Shown one piece after another: positions 31,304 to 39,688 of a DNA stretch of 39,688 bases. The position numbers and the translations under genes are program-made. The notes under the pieces are model-generated. The model had not been told where the DNA came from, made no database searches, and saw nothing but the letters and a program-made list of their open reading frames with translations. The stretch is from an uncultured Eubacteriales bacterium (GTDB lineage: Bacteria; Bacillota; Clostridia; Oscillospirales; CAG-272), in the NCBI GenBank assembly GCA_905210485.1, contig CAJLXA010000012.1, forward strand, positions 1 through 39,688. Reading direction: 5' to 3'. The first letter of the stretch is position 1. Every line of letters begins with the position of its first letter.

Positions 31304-32364
31304 TCGCAGACAAACTCGAAGCCATACTTGCCCGATTCCGGGAACTGGAGACCGATCTGACGGCGCCCGATGTGCTTGCCGACCGCGATAAGTATCTTGC
31401 ATTGCGGAAAGAGTATAAAACGCTGTCTCCGATCGCGGAAAAATATACGGCGTTCAAGACCGCGGAAAAACGTATGAAAGAGGCCGAGGCCATGACGGCG
31501 GACAGCGATCTTGCCGAAATGGCCCGCGAGGAATACAAGAAAGAAAAGTCGGCCGCGGACGCGCTGATGGAAGATCTGAAAGTTCTTCTTCTCCCGCGCG
31601 ACCCGAACGACGACAAAAATCTGATTATGGAACTTCGCGCTTGCGCCGGCGGGGAAGAAGCCGCGCTTTTTGCCTACGATCTTTTCCGCATGTATACCAT
31701 GTATGCGGCAACGGCCGGTTTCCGTGTGGAAGTGCTGTCCAAAAACGAGACCGACCTCGGCGGTATGAAAGAAATTTCTTTCATGCTGTCGGGAGAGGGC
31801 GCGTATTCCCGCTTTAAATTTGAAAGCGGCGTGCATCGCGTACAGAGAATCCCCGTGACGGACAGTCAGGGGAAAATACAGACGTCGACGGTTTCGGTTG
31901 CCGTTCTTCCGGAAGCGGAAGATGTGGAAGTGACGATAAACCCCGACGATCTGGAAATCACGACCTGCAAAAGCAGCGGTGCGGGTGGACAGCATATCAA
32001 TAAGACGGAATCCGCAATCCGTATTCTGCACCGGCCGAGCGGCATCGTTGTAGAGTGCCAGGAGGAGCGGAGTCAGTATAAGAACCGTGATAAAGCGATG
32101 CGTCTTTTGCGCGCAAAGCTGTACGCCATGCGCCGGAATGAGCAGGATGCCGCCATCGCTTCCGCACGAAGGTCGCAGGTCGGTACAGGTGACCGAAGCG
32201 AAAAAATACGGACATATAACTTCCCGCAAAGCCGCGTGACCGATCATCGGATCGGCATGACAGTGCATAATCTTACCGCGTTTCTTAACGGTGACATCGG
32301 CGACATGCTTCTCTCGCTCCGCCATGCGGAGATAGCGGAACTGTTGAAGGGAGAAAGACTTTGA
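31300..32364 (+). CDS. prfA: peptide chain release factor 1
   Basis: A 354-residue RF1, which recognises UAA and UAG. The codon-recognition tripeptide P-V-T is at 185-187 in VQRIPVTDSQGKI, and the peptidyl-hydrolysis GGQ is at 229-231 in SSGAGGQHINKTES. An N-terminal coiled-coil domain and YNFPQSRVTDHRIG complete the family pattern. The distinctive P-x-T sequence separates it from RF2, which has S-P-F. It overlaps both neighbours by four bases. No prmC methylase gene is adjacent, which is unusual since it often follows prfA. Confidence 0.96.
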   Translation: MIADKLEAILARFRELETDLTAPDVLADRDKYLALRKEYKTLSPIAEKYTAFKTAEKRMKEAEAMTADSDLAEMAREEYKKEKSAADALMEDLKVLLLPRDPNDDKNLIMELRACAGGEEAALFAYDLFRMYTMYAATAGFRVEVLSKNETDLGGMKEISFMLSGEGAYSRFKFESGVHRVQRIPVTDSQGKIQTSTVSVAVLPEAEDVEVTINPDDLEITTCKSSGAGGQHINKTESAIRILHRPSGIVVECQEERSQYKNRDKAMRLLRAKLYAMRRNEQDAAIASARRSQVGTGDRSEKIRTYNFPQSRVTDHRIGMTVHNLTAFLNGDIGDMLLSLRHAEIAELLKGERL

Positions 32365-33416
32365 ATACCATTATTGAAAAGACGGAGGCCACGCTTTCTC
32401 CCGCAACGAGAAAGGCGCTTCTTACGGCCGCCTCCCTGATACGTGAGGGCGGACTTGTCGTTTTTCCGACCGAGACGGTTTACGGCCTCGGAGGGAACGG
32501 ACTTCTTGAAAGCGCGGCCAGGAAAATTTATGAAGCGAAAGGACGCCCGTCGGATAATCCGCTTATTCTGCATGTTGCGTTCCCCGAAGACGCGGCGGAA
32601 CTTGCCTACCTTTCCCCGATGTTTTACGAACTCGCGGAAAAATTTATGCCCGGCCCGCTGACGGTGATAGAAAGAGCGCGTCCCATTGTGCCGAAGACCG
32701 TGACCGCCGGACTTCCGACGGTGGCGATCCGGTGCCCGTGCGACCCTGTTGCGCACGAACTTCTGAAACTTTCGGGGGTCCCGATCGCCGCGCCGTCCGC
32801 CAACCTCAGCGGTTCGCCGTCTCCGACCTGCGGCGCCCATGTCATTGAGGATCTCCGCGGCCGCGTGGATATGATCCTTGACGGCGGAGATACCGATTTC
32901 GGTGTGGAATCCACGATCGTGAAGATTGAAGAGGACGGCGGCCTGACGCTTTTGCGTCCGGGCGGCGTGACGCTGGAGGAACTGAAAACGGTAACGGAAA
33001 ACATAAAGGTTGCTCCCGCTGTTTTTTCGGCGTTGAAGGAAGGAGAGACCGTTCTTTCGCCCGGTATGAAATATAAGCATTACGCACCGAAAACACAGAC
33101 ATATCTTTTGCAGGGAACGCCTGCGGACGCGGTGCGTTATGTGAAGGAAAAATCCGCTTCCGAGAAGGCGGCCGTTCTCGCTTATGAAGAGGACGCAACG
33201 CTTTTTTCGGCATTTTTGCCCGAAGAACGCGTTATCGTTTTCGGAAAGCGCGCCGATACGCGCACACAGGCGCACCGTCTCTTCTATCTTTTGCGGGAGG
33301 CGGACAAGCTCGGCGCCGATGCCATTTATGCGCCGTTGCCCGATACGGACGGCATGGGAATGGCACTTTACAACCGCATGATACGTGCGGCGGCACATCG
33401 TATTATCACGGTGTAA
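32361..33416 (+). CDS. ywlC: L-threonylcarbamoyladenylate synthase (Sua5/YwlC)
   Basis: A 351-residue protein with a YrdC domain (about 15-210: GGLVVFPTETVYGLGGNG, KGRPSDNPLILH, PSANLSGSPSPT and ILDGGDTDFGVESTIV) and a C-terminal Sua5 domain. It makes threonylcarbamoyl-AMP for t6A37 of tRNAs reading ANN codons. The C-terminal MKYKHYAPKT block marks the Sua5 rather than the short YrdC type. The TTG at 32361 overlaps prfA's TGA and has AAGGGAG upstream, so the pair is translationally coupled. The link with prfA is common in Firmicutes. Confidence 0.95.
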   Translation: MNTIIEKTEATLSPATRKALLTAASLIREGGLVVFPTETVYGLGGNGLLESAARKIYEAKGRPSDNPLILHVAFPEDAAELAYLSPMFYELAEKFMPGPLTVIERARPIVPKTVTAGLPTVAIRCPCDPVAHELLKLSGVPIAAPSANLSGSPSPTCGAHVIEDLRGRVDMILDGGDTDFGVESTIVKIEEDGGLTLLRPGGVTLEELKTVTENIKVAPAVFSALKEGETVLSPGMKYKHYAPKTQTYLLQGTPADAVRYVKEKSASEKAAVLAYEEDATLFSAFLPEERVIVFGKRADTRTQAHRLFYLLREADKLGADAIYAPLPDTDGMGMALYNRMIRAAAHRIITV

Positions 33417-33440
33417 TTCTGTTGAACAGGAGTGGATAAA

Positions 33441-35663
33441 GTGGCAAGAAAGAAAAAACAGGTAAAAGAAGAGAAAGTGGTCGAAGCGGAAATCACGCCG
33501 CAACCGATTACCGAAACCATTGAAACAAACTACATGCCCTATGTCATGACGGTGATTGTTTCCCGCGCGCTTCCCGAAATCGACGGGTTTAAGCCCGCGC
33601 ACAGGAAACTTCTTTATACCATGTATGAAATGGGGCTTCTGACGGGTCCCCGTACAAAGAGCGCGAATATCGTCGGTCAGACGATGCATCTGAATCCGCA
33701 CGGCGACTCCGCCATTTACGAAACAATGGTGCGTCTGACGCGCGGTTCCGAATGTCTGCTTCATCCGTTTATTGATTCAAAGGGAAGTTTCGGTAAACAA
33801 TACAGTCGCGATATGGCGTATGCCGCGTCGCGTTATACGGAGGCCAAACTTGATCCTTTCTGCAATGAACTTTTCAGCGGGATTGACAAGGACGCAGTGG
33901 ACTTCGTGCCGAACTATGATAATACCACGACCGAACCGACGTTACTTCCGACGACGTTTCCGAATATTCTGGTTTCTCCGAACCTGGGAATAGCGGTCGG
34001 CATGGCCTGTTCCATATGTTCTTTCAATCTTGCCGAAGTATGCGACGGCACCATCGCTCTTCTGAAAAATCCCCATGCGTCGATCGAACGTATTATGGAT
34101 ATTATAAAAGCACCCGATTTTCCGGGCGGCGGTATTCTGCTTTATAATCGCGCCGATATGGAGAAAATTTACGAAACGGGCGTCGGCGGTATTCCCGTCC
34201 GCGCACGTTATCACTATGATCCGGACGAAAATGCGATCGACATTGTGGAGATCCCGTATTCCACCAGTATCGAGGCGATTATGAAGAAGATCACCGATAT
34301 GATGAAGGAAGGGAAGCTCCGCGATGTTGTGGATATCCGCGACGCCATCGACCTTAACGGATTCAAGTTGACGCTTGACCTGCGCCGTGGCGCCGATCCC
34401 GAAAAACTGATGTCGCTTCTCTATAAAACCACGCCGCTTCAGGACTCTTTCGGCTGCAATTTCAACATTCTCGTGGGTGGAACGCCGAAAACGCTCGGCG
34501 TCCGGGAGATTCTGCTTGCATGGATCGACTTCCGTAAACAGTGCTATTCCCGCGAACTGCGTTTTGATCTTGGCAAGAAGCAGGATAAACTCATGCTGCT
34601 TCTCGGACTTTCGAAGATACTCCTTGACATTGACAAGGCAATCCGCATTATCCGCAATACCGTCAAAGAAGAAGACGTAACAAAGAATCTGATGGAAGGT
34701 TTCGGCCTTACGGAGCGGCAGGCGGAATATATTGCGGACATCAAACTCCGTCATCTTAACCGTGAGTATATCCTGAACCGCATAAAGGAGATTGAGGATC
34801 TTCAGAAGGCGATCGCGGACATTGAAGCGATTCTTGCAGACGACGTAAAACTCAAGGCAGAGATCGCAAAACAACTGACCGAGATCAAGAAAAAATACGG
34901 CAAGCCGCGGAAAACACAGATTCTTGACGCCTCGGAGGTCACAGACGCCGAGCCGGTGAGCGAGGTGGAGAATTATAAGGTCCGCCTGATCATGACGCAT
35001 GACGGCTATTTCAAGAAGATCACGGCGCAATCCTTGCGCGGCAACGATGAACAGAAACTGAAAGAGGAAGACTACGTCGTTTATTCCGAGGACACCGATA
35101 ATCTCGGCGAAATGCTTTTCTTCACAAACAAAGCACAGGTTTATAAAATGAAAGTTGCGGACTTTGAACCGACGAAGGCTTCCATGTTCGGCGACTACCT
35201 GCCCGCCCGCATCAAAATGGACGCGGAAGAGCGCCCCGTGGCCTGCAAGGTGGTTGACGGATACCGCGAAGACCGCCATTTTGTGCTGATATTTGCAAAC
35301 GGAAAGGCTGTTCGTATTCCGGAAAACGCGTATGAAACCAAAAGCAACCGCCGCCGTTTGTCGCCCGGTTTTTCGTCTGTTTCTCCGCTTGTCAATATGG
35401 TTTACGAAGAGGAACCGCGTGACATTCTGATTGCCAGCAACGCCGACCGCGCCATTCTTTTGCGTTCCGATCTGATTCCCGAAAAGGTGACGCGTACGTC
35501 GGGCGGTACGACCGTTTTCACGTTGAAAAAAGGGCAGACCGTTTCGCTTGCAACGACAGACTTTGCCGATCGGCTGGAGAAGCCGGAGCGCTACCGTAAG
35601 CGCGCCGTTCCCGCCGCGGGGACTCTGCTTTCCGACAGCGATAAAGAAACTGTTTTTAAGTAA
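33441..35663 (+). CDS. parC: DNA topoisomerase IV/gyrase A-subunit family protein
   Basis: A 740-residue type IIA topoisomerase A subunit. It has the quinolone-region block LNPHGDSAIYETMVRLT (about 84-100), the catalytic Arg131-Tyr132 in AASRYTEAKLD, a coiled-coil gate (about 410-490) and a C-terminal domain with only weak beta-propeller repeats. The short C-terminus favours topoisomerase IV over gyrase. The partner ParE is not in the window, so the symbol is tentative. The GTG at 33441 is chosen because AGGAG is 8 bases upstream; the GTG at 33432 has no spacing for a site. A highly basic N-terminus (ARKKKQVKEEK) precedes the core. Confidence 0.88.
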   Translation: MARKKKQVKEEKVVEAEITPQPITETIETNYMPYVMTVIVSRALPEIDGFKPAHRKLLYTMYEMGLLTGPRTKSANIVGQTMHLNPHGDSAIYETMVRLTRGSECLLHPFIDSKGSFGKQYSRDMAYAASRYTEAKLDPFCNELFSGIDKDAVDFVPNYDNTTTEPTLLPTTFPNILVSPNLGIAVGMACSICSFNLAEVCDGTIALLKNPHASIERIMDIIKAPDFPGGGILLYNRADMEKIYETGVGGIPVRARYHYDPDENAIDIVEIPYSTSIEAIMKKITDMMKEGKLRDVVDIRDAIDLNGFKLTLDLRRGADPEKLMSLLYKTTPLQDSFGCNFNILVGGTPKTLGVREILLAWIDFRKQCYSRELRFDLGKKQDKLMLLLGLSKILLDIDKAIRIIRNTVKEEDVTKNLMEGFGLTERQAEYIADIKLRHLNREYILNRIKEIEDLQKAIADIEAILADDVKLKAEIAKQLTEIKKKYGKPRKTQILDASEVTDAEPVSEVENYKVRLIMTHDGYFKKITAQSLRGNDEQKLKEEDYVVYSEDTDNLGEMLFFTNKAQVYKMKVADFEPTKASMFGDYLPARIKMDAEERPVACKVVDGYREDRHFVLIFANGKAVRIPENAYETKSNRRRLSPGFSSVSPLVNMVYEEEPRDILIASNADRAILLRSDLIPEKVTRTSGGTTVFTLKKGQTVSLATTDFADRLEKPERYRKRAVPAAGTLLSDSDKETVFK

Positions 35664-35680
35664 AAATATGAAATTTTACA

Positions 35681-35721
35681 ACATTTGGAGTTGCGGAAAC
35701 GCGGCTCCAAATGTATTTTTT
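35681..35721 (+). terminator. terminator after parC
   Basis: ACATTTGGAG pairs with CTCCAAATGT, followed by ATTTTTT. It ends the coaE-to-parC run. Confidence 0.88.
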
Positions 35722-35725
35722 GTTA

Positions 35726-35754
35726 TTTGCGGAACAAAGTAAAGGCAGTAAAAT
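35726..35754 (+). promoter_or_regulatory. weak candidate promoter of the sugar ABC operon
   Basis: TTTGCG, 17 bases, TAAAAT. The -35 is poor, so an activator may be needed. I see no clear catabolite-control box in the remaining leader. Confidence 0.45.
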
Positions 35755-35768
35755 CATAGGAGGAAATC

Positions 35769-37094
35769 ATGAAAAAACTCATTTCATGTCTTATACTTTC
35801 CGCCCTGCTTGTTTCCGCGGTTACCGTTTTCGGCAGTTGCGCAAACAATAAGGACGAACTTTATTATTTGAATTTCAAGCCCGAAGTGGCCGATGTGTAT
35901 AATGAAATTGCCCGTTCTTATGAAAAGGAAACGGGTAAAAAACTGCGTGTGGTGACGGCGGCGTCCGGCACGTACGAACAGACGCTGAAAAGCGAGATCG
36001 GCAAAAAAGATCCGCCGGTTCTTTTCCAGATCAACGGCCCTAAAGGTTATGCGTCGTGGAAAGACTATTGCCGCGACCTTTCCGACAGTGAAATCTATAA
36101 TCATCTTACCGACAAGTCGCTTGCCATCAAAGACGGCGACGGTGTATACGGTATCCCGTATGTGGTGGAAGGCTACGGTATTATTTACAATAAAGCGCTG
36201 ACGGATAAATACTTTGCCCTGACAAACCGTCAGAATACCGTGAATTCCATGGATGAGATCAAGAGTTTTACGGCGCTCAAAACCGTTGTGGAAGACATGA
36301 CGGCGCATAAGGCCGACATCGGTATTTCCGGCGTTTTTGCCTCCACCTCGCTGAAATCCGGCGAAGACTGGCGTTGGCAGACGCATCTTGCCAATATCCC
36401 GGTTCACTATGAATATCAGGACAAAAATGCCAATCTCACCTCCGACGACGTGAAAACGATCGACTTCACGTATGCTTCGCAATATAAACAGATTTTTGAT
36501 CTGTATATCAACAATTCCTGCACCAATAAAAAACTTCTGGGTTCAAAACAGGTGACCGACTCGATGGCCGAGTTTTCTCTCGGACAGTGCGCTATGGTGC
36601 AGAACGGCACATGGGCGTGGTCGCAGATCAAAGACATGACCGGCAATACGGTAAGGGAAGAAGACATTCATTTTCTTCCGATTTATATGGGAATCCCGAA
36701 TGAAGAGAAAATGGGTCTTTGCGTCGGAACGGAAAACTTCTTTGCCGTGAACAAGACGGTTTCGGAGGAAAAACAGCAGGCGGCTCTTGATTTCCTGAAG
36801 TGGCTCTATACTTCGGATACGGGCAAGGATTATGTTATCAATAAACTGCAGTTTATCGCGCCGTTCGATACCTTTAAGAACGGTGAAACGCCCGATGATC
36901 CGCTGGCAAAAGAAACGCTTACCTTTATGAATAACGAAAATATTCAGAATGTTCCGTGGGACTTCACTATTTTCCCCAGCCAGACCTTTAAAAACGATTT
37001 CGGCGCCGCATTGCTTCAATACGCGCAGGGAACCAAGAGCTGGAACGACGTCGTGACCATTTTCAAAACACGTTGGGAGGCCGAGAACTCGTGA
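35769..37094 (+). CDS. extracellular sugar-binding lipoprotein of an ABC importer
   Basis: A 441-residue family 1 solute-binding lipoprotein. A signal with hydrophobic residues 5-20 ends in a lipobox with Cys24 (VFGSC). The rest is a periplasmic-binding-protein fold of the CUT1 type: ARSYEKETGKKLRVVTAASGTYEQTL early, IPYVVEGYGIIYN and LGQCAMVQNGTWAW in the middle. It captures an oligosaccharide or similar sugar and delivers it to the two permeases. The ATG at 35769 has AGGAGG upstream. Its stop overlaps the next start as GTGA. The exact sugar is not evident. Confidence 0.93.
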   Translation: MKKLISCLILSALLVSAVTVFGSCANNKDELYYLNFKPEVADVYNEIARSYEKETGKKLRVVTAASGTYEQTLKSEIGKKDPPVLFQINGPKGYASWKDYCRDLSDSEIYNHLTDKSLAIKDGDGVYGIPYVVEGYGIIYNKALTDKYFALTNRQNTVNSMDEIKSFTALKTVVEDMTAHKADIGISGVFASTSLKSGEDWRWQTHLANIPVHYEYQDKNANLTSDDVKTIDFTYASQYKQIFDLYINNSCTNKKLLGSKQVTDSMAEFSLGQCAMVQNGTWAWSQIKDMTGNTVREEDIHFLPIYMGIPNEEKMGLCVGTENFFAVNKTVSEEKQQAALDFLKWLYTSDTGKDYVINKLQFIAPFDTFKNGETPDDPLAKETLTFMNNENIQNVPWDFTIFPSQTFKNDFGAALLQYAQGTKSWNDVVTIFKTRWEAENS

Positions 37095-37936
37095 AACGCT
37101 CTCTGTGGAAATACGCGCCCGTGTTTCTGTTGCCGACAGGTATTGCTTTCATCATCTCCTTTGCCGTGCCGTTTTTCCTCGGACTGTATCTTTCGTTTAC
37201 CGAATTTACAACGGTGACCAACGCGCGTTTTGTCGGACTCCGTAACTATATTCAGGTGTTTTCAAGCGGAAGCGACTTTCTTTCCGCCCTGTGGTTTACG
37301 GTGCGTTTTACGGTCGTTTCGGTTATCCTTATCAACCTGATCGCATTCTTCCTCGCCGTGCTTCTGACAAAAGGTCTGAAGGCGACAAATTTCTTCCGCA
37401 CGATCTTTTTCATGCCGAACCTGATCGGCGGCATTGTGCTCGGATATATCTGGCAGCTGCTGATCAACGGCGTTCTTGCACGGTTCGGCGTGGATATTAC
37501 TATGAATGCAAATTACGGCTTCTGGGGACTTGTCATTCTGATGAACTGGCAGATGATCGGATATATGATGATTATTTATATCGCCGGGCTTCAGAATATT
37601 CCGACAGAAATGAGAGAAGTGGCGTCCATCGACGGTGCAAACGCATGGCAGGCGCTTCGTCACGTGACGATTCCGCTTGTGGCGCCGGCCATCACGATAT
37701 GCACTTTTCTTACCTTGACGAATTCTTTCAAAATGTTTGACCAGAACCTTGCCCTGACGGCGGGCGCTCCCGGAAAACAAACGGAAATGCTGGCGCTCAA
37801 TATTTACAACACCTTTTACGGACGCGTGGGCAGTGAGGGTGTCGGTCAGGCAAAAGCCGTTATCTTCTTTCTTCTCACCGCGCTGATTGCCGCGCTTCAG
37901 CTTTATCTGACGCGCAGAAAGGAAACCGACGAATGA
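37091..37936 (+). CDS. sugar ABC transporter permease, MalF-type
   Basis: A 281-residue permease with about six membrane helices. The coupling-helix (EAA) motif is EMREVASIDGANAWQALRHVTIPLVAP, here given only in outline. It corresponds to the first permease of the CUT1 class. The GTG at 37091 (LVKRSLWKY after translation of the in-frame context) has GGGAGG upstream and overlaps the binding-protein stop. It forms the channel with the next gene. Confidence 0.92.
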   Translation: MKRSLWKYAPVFLLPTGIAFIISFAVPFFLGLYLSFTEFTTVTNARFVGLRNYIQVFSSGSDFLSALWFTVRFTVVSVILINLIAFFLAVLLTKGLKATNFFRTIFFMPNLIGGIVLGYIWQLLINGVLARFGVDITMNANYGFWGLVILMNWQMIGYMMIIYIAGLQNIPTEMREVASIDGANAWQALRHVTIPLVAPAITICTFLTLTNSFKMFDQNLALTAGAPGKQTEMLALNIYNTFYGRVGSEGVGQAKAVIFFLLTALIAALQLYLTRRKETDE

Positions 37937-38769
37937 CGCGTTCACGGAATATAGGCAACATTCTGACCTATCTTTTGCTCGGCATTATGACGGCCGTGTT
38001 TATTGTCCCGATCCTGATCGTATTGATGAATTCCTTTAAAGGACAGTTTCACATTGCGCTTTCTCCGTTCGTATTTCCGAATGCGACCACATTTGTCGGT
38101 TTTTCAAACTATGTGAACGGCATTGAGAAGATCGGATTCTTTTCGGCTTTCGGATATTCGCTTTTCATCACCGTTTTTTCGGTAGCGGCCATTTTGCTTT
38201 TCACATCGATGACCGCGTGGTTCCTCGTCCGGTTCCGTTCGCGGCTTTCCACGGTGCTTTATTATATTTATGTTTTCAGTATGATCGTGCCGTTTCAGAT
38301 GGTGATGTTCACCATGTCGAAAGTCGCCAACACCCTGAACCTCGAAAATCCGATCGGTATTATACTGCTTTATCTCGGTTTCGGCGCGGGACTTTCCGTA
38401 TTTATGTTTTGCGGATTTGTCCGCACCATTCCGATTGCGATAGAGGAGGCCGCGGAAATTGACGGTTGCAACCCGATCCAATTGTTTTTCCGTGTAATTA
38501 TGCCGCTTTTAAAACCCACGGCAATCACCATCGCGGTGCTGAACGCCATGTGGATATGGAACGACTATCTTCTGCCGGCGCTCGTTATCGGATCGCGTTA
38601 CCGCACGATCCCCGTGGCGGTTCAATATTTGCAGGGCGGTTACGGCTCCCGCGATATGGGCGCTCTTATGGCTATGCTCGTTTTGTCCATTATACCGATC
38701 ATTGTTTTTTATGCGGCGGCGCAGAAACACATCATTCGCGGTGTGGTTGCCGGTGCAGTAAAAGGCTGA
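37933..38769 (+). CDS. sugar ABC transporter permease, MalG-type
   Basis: A 278-residue permease, the second of the pair, with about six membrane helices and the coupling motif IEEAAEIDGCNPIQLFFRV. The C-terminal IIRGVVAGAVKG is typical of MalG/LacG-type permeases (I-x-x-G-x-x-x-G-A-V-K-G). It overlaps the first permease by four bases (ATGA). No ATPase follows before the terminator, so the importer must borrow one. Confidence 0.94.
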   Translation: MTRSRNIGNILTYLLLGIMTAVFIVPILIVLMNSFKGQFHIALSPFVFPNATTFVGFSNYVNGIEKIGFFSAFGYSLFITVFSVAAILLFTSMTAWFLVRFRSRLSTVLYYIYVFSMIVPFQMVMFTMSKVANTLNLENPIGIILLYLGFGAGLSVFMFCGFVRTIPIAIEEAAEIDGCNPIQLFFRVIMPLLKPTAITIAVLNAMWIWNDYLLPALVIGSRYRTIPVAVQYLQGGYGSRDMGALMAMLVLSIIPIIVFYAAAQKHIIRGVVAGAVKG

Positions 38770-38783
38770 TCCGTAATCAACGG

Positions 38784-38824
38784 AAAAAGAGAGTTTGAAC
38801 AAAAACAAGTTCAAACTCTCTTTT
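38784..38824. terminator. bidirectional terminator between the ABC operon and spo0A
   Basis: AAAGAGAGTTTGAAC pairs with GTTCAAACTCTCTTT around an A-rich 8-base loop; both strands then read T-runs. It serves the two converging transcripts. Confidence 0.92.
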
Positions 38825-38845
38825 ACGGTGAAATTCACCCTTTAA

Positions 38846-39625
38846 TCAATACAGTTTGTATTTCAAACGGAGATTGTCTGCAATCATAGCGATAAATTCG
38901 GAGTTGGTCGGCTTACCGCGGCTGTTTTGTACCGTGTAGCCGAAATAGGAATTAAGCGTTTCAATATCGCCGCGATCCCACGCTACTTCGATGGCGTGTC
39001 GTATAGCGCGTTCCACACGGGAAGTGGTAGTGGAATATTTCTTTGCGACGGAAGGGTAGAGAATCTTTGTTACGGAGTTGATGATTTCATTATCGCTGAT
39101 CGTCATTAAAATGGCAGTACGCAGATACTGATAGCCCTTGATATGGGCGGGAACACCGATTTCATGTATGATTTTGGTAACCTGTGTTTCAATGTCGCCG
39201 TTCTTCTTGTCGATTGACGGCCGTTCGGCGGGAACGCTTTTCCGCATGGCGAGAAGCGATTCCACATGCGACAGGAGGCTTTCCCGGTTATAGGGTTTCA
39301 TAATACAGAGGTCGGCGCCGGCGTTTGTCGCTTCAATAAAAAGGCTGGGGTTCGATATCATCGAAACCAGAAGGAATGCCGGACGGCGATCGGGCGAATA
39401 ACTTGCCGCTGCCGCATTGCGGATAACACCGATACCGTCAAGCTTTGCAAGCCAGATATCGACAATGGCAAGATCGGGATGCGTGCGCATGATTTTCAAT
39501 TGCGCATCCTCGCCGTCTTCGGCTTCCTGGATAAAATGGTATCCTGCTTTTTGCAGAATTTCTTTCAGATTCTTTCTCTGTTCGTGATTGCCGTCCGCAA
39601 TCAGGATTTTTGCTGCGTAGTCCAT
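38846..39625 (-). CDS. spo0A: sporulation transcription factor Spo0A
   Basis: A 259-residue Spo0A. The receiver domain (1-120) has phosphoacceptor Asp56 (AIVDIWL), Ser88 and Lys110 (CIMKPY). The C-terminal DNA-binding domain is strongly conserved: IIHEIGVPAHIKGYQYLR, SRVERAIRHAIEVAW (recognition helix) and KPTNSEFIAMIADNLRL. Phosphorylated Spo0A binds 0A boxes to start sporulation. The acidic pocket is unusual: canonical A-D-D-N is A-D-G-N (Asp11, Gly12), and the residues after Asp56 read IWLAKLDG where the family has a Pro. The ATG at 39625 has AGGAGA upstream. I could not identify a clear promoter in the 63 bases left. Confidence 0.97.
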   Translation of the reverse strand: MDYAAKILIADGNHEQRKNLKEILQKAGYHFIQEAEDGEDAQLKIMRTHPDLAIVDIWLAKLDGIGVIRNAAAASYSPDRRPAFLLVSMISNPSLFIEATNAGADLCIMKPYNRESLLSHVESLLAMRKSVPAERPSIDKKNGDIETQVTKIIHEIGVPAHIKGYQYLRTAILMTISDNEIINSVTKILYPSVAKKYSTTTSRVERAIRHAIEVAWDRGDIETLNSYFGYTVQNSRGKPTNSEFIAMIADNLRLKYKLY

Positions 39626-39653
39626 TTGTTTCTCCTGATACAATATAATTGAC

Positions 39654-39686
39654 CGAAAAAAGTGCGGTATTTGAATTAGCACTTTT
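39654..39686 (-). terminator. terminator of a gene beyond the right edge
   Basis: AAAAGTGC pairs with GCACTTTT around 13 bases, and the minus strand then reads a T-run. In many Clostridia the gene upstream of spo0A is spoIVB, but that gene is not in this window. Confidence 0.7.
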
Positions 39687-39688
39687 CA

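Noticed and set aside
32244..33764. A 506-codon open frame on the minus strand opposite ywlC and parC
   Set aside because: It runs across two confident plus-strand genes, has no domain and reads as low-information basic sequence.

Overview
The window looks like part of a chromosome from an anaerobic, endospore-forming Firmicute of class Clostridia. The evidence is a Spo0A-type sporulation regulator at the right end, an elongation factor P / CD1247-type zinc-ribbon / M24 peptidase neighbourhood, a SpoIID-like protein with peptidoglycan-binding repeats, a YqeG-type phosphatase, Firmicute sigma-A promoters (TTGACA, 17 bp, TATAAT) and strong GGAGG ribosome binding sites. No species can be named from the sequence. 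Almost everything is housekeeping. There is no CRISPR array, no intact insertion sequence and no prophage.

Layout. 1-640: a TfoX-like gene cut by the window edge and the 3' end of a sugar O-acetyltransferase gene joined to the 3' end of a large serine recombinase gene, which is the scar of a lost mobile element. 640-1030: stacked terminators and tRNA-Gly(CCC). 1065-3252: a PqqD-like protein and an HprK-like kinase behind an MsmX/UgpC-type sugar ABC ATPase. 3502-6416: tex and an RsuA-type pseudouridine synthase. 6649-9710: a MutS-family ATPase and a lipoprotein metallophosphoesterase. 9826-12254: a protein fusing the FolT folate-uptake component to FolC, under a tetrahydrofolate riboswitch. 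12255-14094: a hairpin-rich leader, an SGNH hydrolase and a TagA/WecG-type glycosyltransferase. 14210-15612: gapA with a long leader carrying a duplicated four-way-junction element. 15781-17577: an aldose epimerase-like gene, a frameshifted GH20-like remnant and a CD1247-type zinc-ribbon gene. 17623-20834: efp and, from a separate promoter, yqeG, an endonuclease-IV-like gene and an M24 peptidase gene. 20938-21234: tRNA-Gly(TCC) and tRNA-Arg(ACG). 21453-24197: a divergent MreB-like gene, a 43-residue membrane protein and pncB. 24392-28933: clpC and a cluster of peptidoglycan-binding genes. 29135-35663: coaE, an M18 aminopeptidase, prfA, a Sua5/YwlC gene and a topoisomerase IV A-subunit gene. 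35769-38769: a sugar ABC importer without its own ATPase. 38846-39625: spo0A.

How parts work together. The importer at 35769-38769 lacks an ATPase, and the orphan MsmX-like ATPase at 2119-3252 is an obvious candidate to drive it. The FolT-FolC protein would place folate uptake and polyglutamylation, which traps folate in the cell, in one polypeptide switched by the same vitamin through its riboswitch. The SGNH hydrolase and TagA-type transferase overlap and probably act on an envelope glycopolymer.

The observations most worth following are the FolT-FolC fusion with its riboswitch, the duplicated structured leader of gapA, the catalytically altered MreB paralogue with its neighbouring microprotein, and the altered acidic pocket of Spo0A.
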